Assembly (NCBI GenBank): GCA_021646465.1
Contig: SOET01000027.1
Span: forward strand, 1 to 59,861
Direction of reading: 5' to 3'
DNA from: Candidatus Kuenenia hertensis
GTDB taxonomy: Bacteria > Planctomycetota > Brocadiia > Brocadiales > Brocadiaceae
DNA length: 59,861 bases
Of the stretch, positions 28,837-36,410 are shown piece after piece (the first letter of the stretch is position 1; the number at the start of each line of letters is the position of its first letter). The notes under the pieces are model-generated. The model ran no database searches and was not told where the DNA came from. It worked only from the letters and a program-made list of their open reading frames with translations. The position numbers and the translations under genes were made by a program.

Positions 28837-29856
28837 ATGCAAGTAGCAATGTATTACAACAACAATGACATCCGAATAGAAGAAATGCCTACCCCGCAAA
28901 TTGGACCTGATGAATTATTGGTAAAAATAATCTCCAGCGGTATATGCGGCAGCGATGTAATGGAATGGTATCGTATTAAAAAGGCGCCTCTGGTATTGGG
29001 ACACGAAATCGCAGGTGAGATAGTCGCCGTAGGTGATAATGTCAAGAAATTTACGATTGGCGACCGGGTAACGGTAGCACATCATGTCCCCTGCAACACT
29101 TGTCATTACTGCTTGAACGGGCATTATTCCGTATGCGACACACTGCGAACCACAAATTTTTATCCGGGTGGTTTTGCAGAATTTCTGCGTGTTCCCCAAA
29201 TAAATGTTGATCGCGGCACTTTTATTCTGCCGGAAGAAGTTTCTTTTGATGAAGGAACCTTTGTTGAACCTTTGGCATGTTCAATCCGTGGGCAACGACT
29301 TTCCAATTTTCAACCCGGACAAAGCCTGCTTGTTATCGGCAGTGGTATATCCGGATTATTACATATTCAATTAGCAAAAGCACTGGGTGCAGGTAAAATA
29401 TTTGCCGTGGACATAAGCGAGTATCGTTTGGAATTTGCAAAAAAAATCGGAGCAGATATCGCAGTTAACGCAAAAGAAGATGTTCCTTCCATAATACGCA
29501 AAGATAATCATGGAAGACTGGCAGATTTGGTAATTGTATGCACAGGAGCACTGTCAGCAATAGAACAAGCCTTTCATTCGATAGAAAGAGGAGGAACGAT
29601 TCTCTTTTTCGCACCAACTGAACCAGAGGTAAAAATCCCCCTAGACCTGTGGAATCTTTGGCGTAATTGTAATTCTATTGTTATGTCCTATGCAGGGCCG
29701 CCTGCTGATATGGCAATTGCAATTGAATTAATCATGACCGGAAGAATTGCCGTAAATGATCTCATAACCCACAAGCTTCCCTTAACTGATACCGCAAAGG
29801 GTTTTAAACTGGTTGCAGACGCAAAAGACTCTGTCAAAGTAATTATTGCACCTTAA
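28837..29856 (+). CDS. Zinc-dependent alcohol dehydrogenase family protein
   Basis: This is a 339-residue medium-chain dehydrogenase. Catalytic zinc ligands are C37 (SGICGSDVMEW) and the GHEIAGEIVAVG His/Glu. The structural-zinc cysteines are in CNTCHYCLNGHYSVC. The NAD(P)-binding Rossmann segment is VIGSGISGLLHIQLAKALGA. The pattern fits the sorbitol/threonine/galactitol-dehydrogenase branch; the substrate cannot be read. An aldolase and a sugar-alcohol-type dehydrogenase side by side suggests a small carbohydrate pathway. AAAAGGGG precedes the ATG. Confidence 0.88.
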   Translation: MQVAMYYNNNDIRIEEMPTPQIGPDELLVKIISSGICGSDVMEWYRIKKAPLVLGHEIAGEIVAVGDNVKKFTIGDRVTVAHHVPCNTCHYCLNGHYSVCDTLRTTNFYPGGFAEFLRVPQINVDRGTFILPEEVSFDEGTFVEPLACSIRGQRLSNFQPGQSLLVIGSGISGLLHIQLAKALGAGKIFAVDISEYRLEFAKKIGADIAVNAKEDVPSIIRKDNHGRLADLVIVCTGALSAIEQAFHSIERGGTILFFAPTEPEVKIPLDLWNLWRNCNSIVMSYAGPPADMAIAIELIMTGRIAVNDLITHKLPLTDTAKGFKLVADAKDSVKVIIAP

Positions 29857-29868
29857 AAATGAAGGTGG

Positions 29869-30957
29869 TTAATCAATGACCAGACTAATACGCTTGTGCA
29901 TTTGAGAAGTTTGCGAGAGCCCGGAAACCGCTTCTTTTATCTCCTGTTGTTCTGGTTGTATGGACAGTGATTTTTCCCAAATTGCCCGCGCCTTAACCGG
30001 ATTGTTTATCATTTTGTAACAATTCCCTAATAAATTATATAGTGGTACTGCCCCATCCTTAGATTCGTTATCCGACCAAAGAGAATCAATAAAATCAGTG
30101 GCTTCCTTTGTTCTCACATACTCTTCCAAAGCAAGAACCGCATCGTGATACTTTTGTTGATTATAATAAAGATTTCCAAGGTTATAATAAGCATCCAAAT
30201 ATGCAGTATCCAACCGTGCAGCCATTACAAAAAATGATTCGGCTTGCTTATCAAGATTCATTTTTACACAACATTCGCCAAGTAAATTATACGCCTCCGC
30301 ATTATTTTTATCTTCCAGCACTGCTTCCCTTAGATGATGCAATGCTCTTGGAAAATCTTCCTGTGTTTTATAAACAATACCAAGCAAATGATGCACCTCG
30401 AAATTGGCAATGTCTTTTTTTATAAAATAAAGCAGTATTCCTTTTGCTTCTGCAACTTCATTATTTTTAATCAATAATTTAGCGATATTTACCGCGGCAG
30501 AAACATTATCAGGCTGTAATCGTAATGCTTCAGAGAAAAATGCTTTTGCGTCCTCATCCTTACCGCTTTTAGCACAACATATTCCCATAAGATTATACGT
30601 CTCTGAATCTTCCGGATTCACCAATACTACCTCTTTAAAATGCGGAAGAGCCATACCATATTCTTCCTGTTCCATATACAAAGAAGCAAGGTTATAATGA
30701 GCATCAATTAAATCAAAGTTTATGTTTAATGCCTTCCTGAAGTTCTCAATTGCTTCAGAATAATTATGGTTTCTTGTGTGATAAATACCAAGGAGGTTAA
30801 AACCTTCTGCATAATTGGGGTCTGCATCCACTGCCTCTTTTAAATATTTAAATGCCGTATCCCAATTATCATTTTTTATCAACTCATTAGCACGCGAAGC
30901 ATTCGTTTCAAAATTTTCATTATCCTTTTGAATACCACTTTCATCAATAATAGACAT
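29869..30957 (-). CDS. TPR-repeat protein
   Basis: This is a 362-residue protein made almost wholly of about eight 34-residue tetratricopeptide repeats, with canonical segments such as AEGFNLLGIYHTRNHNYSEA, IDAHYNLASLYMEQEEYG and LDAYYNLGNLYYNQQKYHDA. There is no signal peptide or catalytic domain, so it is likely a cytosolic scaffold. It lies downstream of csrA in the flagellar cluster on the same strand, 77 bases away, so it may be co-transcribed with it. It stops 12 bases from the convergent dehydrogenase gene. Confidence 0.85.
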   Translation of the reverse strand: MSIIDESGIQKDNENFETNASRANELIKNDNWDTAFKYLKEAVDADPNYAEGFNLLGIYHTRNHNYSEAIENFRKALNINFDLIDAHYNLASLYMEQEEYGMALPHFKEVVLVNPEDSETYNLMGICCAKSGKDEDAKAFFSEALRLQPDNVSAAVNIAKLLIKNNEVAEAKGILLYFIKKDIANFEVHHLLGIVYKTQEDFPRALHHLREAVLEDKNNAEAYNLLGECCVKMNLDKQAESFFVMAARLDTAYLDAYYNLGNLYYNQQKYHDAVLALEEYVRTKEATDFIDSLWSDNESKDGAVPLYNLLGNCYKMINNPVKARAIWEKSLSIQPEQQEIKEAVSGLSQTSQMHKRISLVID

Positions 30958-31034
30958 GGATTGTCTTCCTTGTAATAAGAATATTCCAGCTAAAATACGT
31001 AAAACATTACGTTAAACTATACAACAACACTCAA

Positions 31035-31328
31035 TTATTCTGTTTTTTCATTCGTTTCTTTTTTTGTGGTAAATCTTTCCTGAAAACGGGAACTCTCCAA
31101 GCTATATCTCCATTTTTGTGCCGCTTCTATCAACTCATGTTTTGATACTTTTGACGCCTCTACATTCCGGGCTTGAATCTTTTCATACACTTCTTCCCGA
31201 TGAATCTTGATATTCTTCGGTGCAATAATTCCCAATTTAACCTGTTTTCCCTGAAATTCTAAAACGGTAATTTTTATGTCATCACCTATGGTTATGCTTT
31301 CTCCTAACTTCCTTGTTAGTATAAGCAC
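31035..31328 (-). CDS. csrA: Carbon storage regulator CsrA
   Basis: This is a 97-residue RNA-binding regulator. Residues 1-48 are a standard CsrA core ([20 protein letters not shown], then [19 protein letters not shown]). CsrA binds GGA-containing loops at ribosome binding sites and blocks translation, in flagellated bacteria mainly of flagellin. FliW, its antagonist, is encoded just upstream. The protein is longer than the usual 60-75 residues: a basic, Lys/Glu-rich tail of about 40 residues ([20 protein letters not shown]) follows the core. Confidence 0.95.
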   Translation of the reverse strand: MLILTRKLGESITIGDDIKITVLEFQGKQVKLGIIAPKNIKIHREEVYEKIQARNVEASKVSKHELIEAAQKWRYSLESSRFQERFTTKKETNEKTE

Positions 31329-31448
31329 TGCTTCACCCCTACAGAAAATTTTTAAATAACTATTTTTTACACATTGCTAATCATCTTCTCTTTCTAAAAA
31401 AGAAAAAGAAACTTCTGGTTCAAATATGGCACTCAATGAAATATTCAA

Positions 31449-31898
31449 TTAATTACTTTTTTGAACAAGCGGATAATGTAATGCATAAAAATCTTCAGTC
31501 AATACAAATTGCTTCCCCTTGTTGTTTGCCATATTTATAAGAATAGGACCTTTCAAATTTATGGTCACATTAGAAGAATCATCCCCAACATTTACCACGC
31601 AAAATATTTCAATCTTTTCCTTGTTATTAATTTCCAGCGCCGACACATCATCAATTGTTTTTAATGGGTCATAATCTGTAAAAAGAGGGATTGGATTAAT
31701 GACAGGAAATGCAACGCGAGGATTATCAACTGACACTAACCATTCAAAAGGACGGCAATCAGGGAAATTAATAAGTACAAATTGCTTCATCTCCTCATAC
31801 CCTACAATGCCGTCTTCAAACCGAATAATATCTTCTTTGTTATAACTTAACTCTCCCAACTTTTCCGTCTTTAATGTTTCTTTTTGCTTCTGCTCCAT
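31449..31898 (-). CDS. fliW: Flagellar assembly factor FliW
   Basis: This is a 149-residue FliW with the family segments IIRFEDGIVGYEEMKQFVLI, PFEWLVSVDNPRVAFPVINP and VTINLKGPILINMANNKGKQ. FliW binds CsrA and relieves its repression of flagellin translation until flagellin itself binds FliW. The gene is directly upstream of csrA, the usual arrangement of this partner switch. Confidence 0.95.
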   Translation of the reverse strand: MEQKQKETLKTEKLGELSYNKEDIIRFEDGIVGYEEMKQFVLINFPDCRPFEWLVSVDNPRVAFPVINPIPLFTDYDPLKTIDDVSALEINNKEKIEIFCVVNVGDDSSNVTINLKGPILINMANNKGKQFVLTEDFYALHYPLVQKSN

Positions 31899-32168
31899 TT
31901 TTACTATACCCCCCTATAAAAATTAAGGTTTAAGAGATTTGGAATTCTACGTGGCAAATAATTTAGCAAACCTGATACCATTTGTAAACAAATAAAATCA
32001 ATAGCCTTACAAAGCGAACATATATTGTTGTAAATATGGTAGATATAAATCTTTCAAAATACTTTGTGCTCTATGGAAGATAGGTGGAGGATTTTTTAAA
32101 GCTGAATATGCTCAGAGAAAATAGGGTTGAATTTATCTGCGGATGGTGTTTATATTTTAGACATCACC

Positions 32169-33083
32169 TTATCCTATAAAATCAAGCAATGTCGGCTGAA
32201 TAACCCTGGCGCCGGTCTGCAACGCTGCTTGCAATACATTTTCCTGATTTTTCAAGTCTGTGATTAATTCCGCTATATCGGCATCTTCGGTATAAGAGAT
32301 TAATTCTTTCAGAGCGGTCTTTGAATTTTCTATCCTGTTTTCTGTTAATTCTAATCGGTCAACTTTCGAACCGAACTTTGTAATCCCTGTTAGTACGTTA
32401 GTATTTGCCGTTTCAAAATCTTTCTTATAGGATAAGAACGTGTTTGTATCAAAATTGCTGCTTTTCAATTCGTCCCGTAACTTTAGAAGAGTATCAAATA
32501 TACTGTTTTCCATAAATAACTTTCCACCCGGCTGGTTTACCTGGATAAATGTATTACTCCCTATTTGATACTGTATTGTTTCGTTATTGCCATTATAACT
32601 CACAGCGGTTATCTCACCACTTGAATCTCTCGTAGCGCTAAAGGGGGCCGTAGTCGTTTTTGTTCCCGAAAAAAGATACCTGCCATCACTATCTGTTACG
32701 TTTGAAAACTGGATAATGGTTTCCATAAACTCATCGAGTTCGCTTGCGATAATTCCTCTTTCATCGTCTCCCAACGTCCCATCCGCCGCCTGCACTGCTT
32801 TGGTCTGAATTTTTACCATGATTTCCTGTATATTTTCCAATGCATCGAAGATAAAATCTATTTTGTCTTTTGCATGTTTAATAGCATCCAAATATTGCTG
32901 CAACTCGTTTTCTTCGGATTTAAATCCAAGCAATTTCCTTGTGCTCACAGGATCGTCTGATGCGCGATTTATATTTTTACCGCTGGAAAGCTTCTCCTGA
33001 ATCTCCTGCATCTTTTTGTAATTTTGCTGAATGTTAGAAAGTGTCGTATTACTTAAACTCGCCTGGGTAACTCTGAACGACAT
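32169..33083 (-). CDS. flgL: Flagellar hook-associated protein 3 (FlgL)
   Basis: This is a 304-residue junction protein. The N-terminal coiled coil MSFRVTQASLSNTTLSNIQQ, with KLSSGKNINRASDDPVSTRK, is the flagellin/FlgL family start, and the C-terminal helix (ENVLQAALQTGARVIQPTLL) closes the D0 domain. A short central domain contains GRYLFSGTKTTTAPF. FlgL is exported through the flagellum and joins FlgK to the filament. It follows flgK by 32 bases. Between it and fliW lie 270 bases with no gene, probably with a promoter for fliW-csrA. Confidence 0.95.
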   Translation of the reverse strand: MSFRVTQASLSNTTLSNIQQNYKKMQEIQEKLSSGKNINRASDDPVSTRKLLGFKSEENELQQYLDAIKHAKDKIDFIFDALENIQEIMVKIQTKAVQAADGTLGDDERGIIASELDEFMETIIQFSNVTDSDGRYLFSGTKTTTAPFSATRDSSGEITAVSYNGNNETIQYQIGSNTFIQVNQPGGKLFMENSIFDTLLKLRDELKSSNFDTNTFLSYKKDFETANTNVLTGITKFGSKVDRLELTENRIENSKTALKELISYTEDADIAELITDLKNQENVLQAALQTGARVIQPTLLDFIG

Positions 33084-33115
33084 GGTATCTTCCTCCGCAA
33101 CGAATTAAATAATTG

Positions 33116-35077
33116 TTACAATGAATTTAATAAAGCACTCACTAATTTATCCACAGTTGAAATATATTTTGCCGACGCCTGATATGCCTGTTGAAACCGT
33201 ATCATAGTAACCAGTTCTTCGTCGATATTCACCCCGGAAACCTCCTCTCTTCTATTCTGAAGACTCGTTTCCAATGCAGTATATTTCTCCTCGGACTTAT
33301 AAGCATTATTCGCCTCTTCTCCTAACGCCGATGCAATTTGATGTAAATAATCTGACAATGTCGTGCTTTCCACAGCACTGTTGTCATTTTGCAATGCTGA
33401 CAAACGCAAGGCATTAGTATTATTCCCGGTTTCTCCTGTCGATGTTGCTATCAGTGTCACATCATCCTGTATTTTATCTTCAACGTCAATATCTGACGCA
33501 TCTTTTCCGCTGAAGAAAGTATTCATTCCTAACGCAGCCAGTAAGTCAGTTTTATCAGAATCATTGATAACATCAATAAAAAATGTATCCCCTGTATTAA
33601 TTGTACCGCTCGAAAACGAAACGGAAACACCATTTGCAACCTCAAGGGCATTGCCAGCAGTATATCCACTACCAACATCAAGCGTTGCAACAAGATTCGA
33701 ACTGGCATCCCGTACCTCAACCTGAAGTCCGGATGTAGACCCAATTGTACCTGTTCCCAGCGCTGTAAATGTATACACGTCATTTGCATTTCCGTTATAT
33801 ATACCTGAAATCGAAGGTGTTGTTGTTCCTGTGATTAATGTCATATCAGGATTTGGGTCCAAAGCATAGGAAAAATTAAATTTATATCCCGAACTGGCGG
33901 TAACCTGCAATTTACTGTCTGAAATAGCTGAAGTAATGTTTGTTATACCATTTATAGCAGCGCTTAATGTTGTGAGCGTGTCAGTTGTTACATCTACTGT
34001 AATTTTGCTTTTTACTTCTTCCCCTGTGCTGATATTGATCACGGTGATATACATATCTCCGCTCGAAGGACTAAAAGGCAACCCAACATTATTTAATGCT
34101 GTAGTTGTACTGGATACCTTATTCGTCCCAAGTACTGTTGTAAACCCACCATCCGAACCAACTCCTTCACTATGAATGGCATTAAATTCTTTTATAAACG
34201 CAGTTGCAAAGGTGTCCAGTTTGGCGTCGTATGCCGGAAGTGTGGTATTATACATCTCCAGCAAAGCATTCAATTCACCGCCCGTGGGCTTGTGGTTGGC
34301 GGTTCCGTAACTGGTAATAACAAGCTTACCGCTTGAATCAACACTGGATTCAAGCGTCATAGCATTTGAACCACTCACTAACACCCCGCCTGAAATCATT
34401 ACATCTATCATGCCATTCTTCTGCGTTCTTGTAGTAACGTTCATGATATTGCTGATTTCACTGAGCAGCATTTCTCTTTTGTCCAACAGGTCGTTGGGCT
34501 CCCCGCCTGTATTTTGCAGCGAGTGGATTTCTTTATTAAGTTCGATTATATCATTCGCCAGCCCATTTACTTCCGTTAACTTGGAATCCACGGATTGTTT
34601 TATAAACTCTTTCATCTTATCCAGCTCGTCAACCACAGCCCGTATGGATTCCGTCATAGTAATTGCCTTTTCCACAAGCACAGAGCGTGTACTCGTACTC
34701 TCATCCTGCGAAAGATCATTAACAAATTTAAAGAAGCTTGTCAAAGAATTGCTTATACTGGAATCACTTAATTCGTTAAATACCGTTTCAAGTTCTCTCA
34801 ATTGCTGACTTTTTGTTGAAGCGGCGCCAAGGGACGACGTAACAAATCTGATTCGGCTGTTAAGATAATCATCCTTCTGCCTCAATATCTTTACCAGATC
34901 AACGCCCTGCCCAATGCTTCCTATACTCGACTGAGAAGGCAGCCGTGTCGCAAGGCTTGCAGTTTGTTTGGTATATCCCTTTGTATTTGCATTCGATATG
35001 TTATGGGCGGAAACCAGCATCGCACGTTGTGCCGCAAGTACTCCACTCATACCAATTTGTATATCTGATGAGGCCAT
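33116..35077 (-). CDS. flgK: Flagellar hook-associated protein 1 (FlgK)
   Basis: This is a 653-residue hook-filament junction protein. The N-terminal rod/hook signature is GVLAAQRAMLVSAHNISNAN followed by TKGYTKQ. The C-terminal D0 helix reads ELVTMIRFQQAYQASAKYIS then TVDKLVSALLNSL. The central region, about residues 290-520, is enlarged with Thr/Ser-rich beta repeats (SGYKFNFSYALDPNPDMTLI) that make the exposed domain. It lies between flgN, its export chaperone, and flgL. Confidence 0.95.
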   Translation of the reverse strand: MASSDIQIGMSGVLAAQRAMLVSAHNISNANTKGYTKQTASLATRLPSQSSIGSIGQGVDLVKILRQKDDYLNSRIRFVTSSLGAASTKSQQLRELETVFNELSDSSISNSLTSFFKFVNDLSQDESTSTRSVLVEKAITMTESIRAVVDELDKMKEFIKQSVDSKLTEVNGLANDIIELNKEIHSLQNTGGEPNDLLDKREMLLSEISNIMNVTTRTQKNGMIDVMISGGVLVSGSNAMTLESSVDSSGKLVITSYGTANHKPTGGELNALLEMYNTTLPAYDAKLDTFATAFIKEFNAIHSEGVGSDGGFTTVLGTNKVSSTTTALNNVGLPFSPSSGDMYITVINISTGEEVKSKITVDVTTDTLTTLSAAINGITNITSAISDSKLQVTASSGYKFNFSYALDPNPDMTLITGTTTPSISGIYNGNANDVYTFTALGTGTIGSTSGLQVEVRDASSNLVATLDVGSGYTAGNALEVANGVSVSFSSGTINTGDTFFIDVINDSDKTDLLAALGMNTFFSGKDASDIDVEDKIQDDVTLIATSTGETGNNTNALRLSALQNDNSAVESTTLSDYLHQIASALGEEANNAYKSEEKYTALETSLQNRREEVSGVNIDEELVTMIRFQQAYQASAKYISTVDKLVSALLNSL

Positions 35078-35089
35078 ACCCCTATCCCT

Positions 35090-35611
35090 CTATATTTTCG
35101 TGTCAATTAAAACCCTTGAGACTTCTTTTCCCTTCATTTTTCCTGTATTCTGATATACGGAATGCTTAAATACCGGCGGGCAGAAAATATCGATGATATC
35201 CTCTGTAACTTCAAGAGAATGATGCGTAAGAGCCATATTCATATCATTCAACTTTTGTAATTGCATAATAGAATTTGTTAATTTATCGGCCTGTGCCCTT
35301 AATTTATTGCTATAAGGTTCTTCTATAGTATCTATTAGTTTCGTTATGGAAGTTTCTTTTATTTTTAATCCTTTTTTTTCACAATATATGTTCATTATCC
35401 TTTGGCGTTTTTCTTCAAGGAGTTGTGCAAGTTCCGCTTTATTTCTCTCCGCATATATCAGCGTTTCCAGCTCTTCAATATCACAGGAGATCAGACAATT
35501 ATGCTTTGTTTTCGCAAGTTCCACTAATTCATCGTAAACAACGGACAATCTATCAAGTGTGCCAACAAGCTCATTTAGTAAGGTATACGTAATATTCTCT
35601 TGATTTTTCAT
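35090..35611 (-). CDS. flgN: FlgN-type flagellar export chaperone
   Basis: This is a 173-residue all-helical protein (LLNELVGTLDRLSVVYDELV, then LETLIYAERNKAELAQLLEE) with the length and heptad pattern of FlgN, the chaperone of FlgK and FlgL. Sequence similarity in this family is weak, so the call rests mainly on the helix pattern and its position directly before flgK and after flgJ. The gaps to flgK (12 bases) and flgJ (6 bases) indicate one operon. Confidence 0.75.
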   Translation of the reverse strand: MKNQENITYTLLNELVGTLDRLSVVYDELVELAKTKHNCLISCDIEELETLIYAERNKAELAQLLEEKRQRIMNIYCEKKGLKIKETSITKLIDTIEEPYSNKLRAQADKLTNSIMQLQKLNDMNMALTHHSLEVTEDIIDIFCPPVFKHSVYQNTGKMKGKEVSRVLIDTKI

Positions 35612-35617
35612 CGCCTT

Positions 35618-36070
35618 TTACCCTTTAAAATTAACAGAAGATTCTTCTTTGATCCTATACTCTTCACTCTCTGCTTTTCTTATCGTTTTTTCCTGAGAAG
35701 CTGAAATATTTTTACTTAATACTTCAGCCGGAGCATAGTTTTTCGGTTTCAATTGGTTATATATAACAGGAGCAACTCCAAAGCCTCCTTTTGCTGCTAA
35801 ATCTTCTGCAAGGGCATTTTGCATTATTTCTGTATAACCCTGCATGCTGCCGCCTCCGCCATCAAACAAACCGGCCTTTGGTATCGTTTTCCACATTGCT
35901 TTTACCACAAAATTCAATAAAATCGCTTCGAAATCCTGAGATACCTTTTTTATAGACATATCATCATTAATAATTTTCTTTTGACCCGTTACCGTATTTA
36001 ATGTATTAATGCTATTTACATTAGCAGGATCAATTTGCAGAAACGGATTTATGTCTAAACTGGTTTCCAT
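35618..36070 (-). CDS. flgJ: Flagellar rod-binding protein FlgJ (N-terminal domain only)
   Basis: This is a 150-residue protein with the rod-binding domain: KKVSQDFEAILLNFVVKAMW, GLFDGGGGSMQGYTEIMQNA, LAEDLAAKGGFGVAPVIYNQ. The C-terminal muramidase domain found in gamma-proteobacterial FlgJ is absent, as in many other phyla, so wall opening must depend on another enzyme. First gene of the flgJ-flgN-flgK-flgL run. Confidence 0.88.
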   Translation of the reverse strand: METSLDINPFLQIDPANVNSINTLNTVTGQKKIINDDMSIKKVSQDFEAILLNFVVKAMWKTIPKAGLFDGGGGSMQGYTEIMQNALAEDLAAKGGFGVAPVIYNQLKPKNYAPAEVLSKNISASQEKTIRKAESEEYRIKEESSVNFKG

Positions 36071-36410
36071 TTAAAACGTCCCTTATTAATAATAATCTTA
36101 TAGTAATGGTATTAACGATATTGCCATTTTCAGGCATCACATTTTTGTATAAAACCGCAAAAACACATTTTTCTATCCTATAGCAAGCAAAGACTATACC
36201 ATGTATTATTCAATAGTAAACTGCCATCAGGATATTTTAAATTATCCTTTTGATACTATGATACTTAAGCAATTAATTATTTTAAAATTTTCCATAACTT
36301 GTTCTTTTTTTCACACGATAAAAGGGAATCTCTTTCTATTTGGTAAGAAAATTGTTCCTGCTGTGCTTATCGGCCGTTTACATATTAAACCTTAATAAAA
36401 GAGGGAGACA
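36071..36410. other. Divergent promoter region
   Basis: These 340 AT-rich bases separate flgJ (minus) from the ATPase-TPR gene (plus). Promoters for both must lie here. I see no certain sigma-28 or sigma-54 boxes and no gene. Confidence 0.4.
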
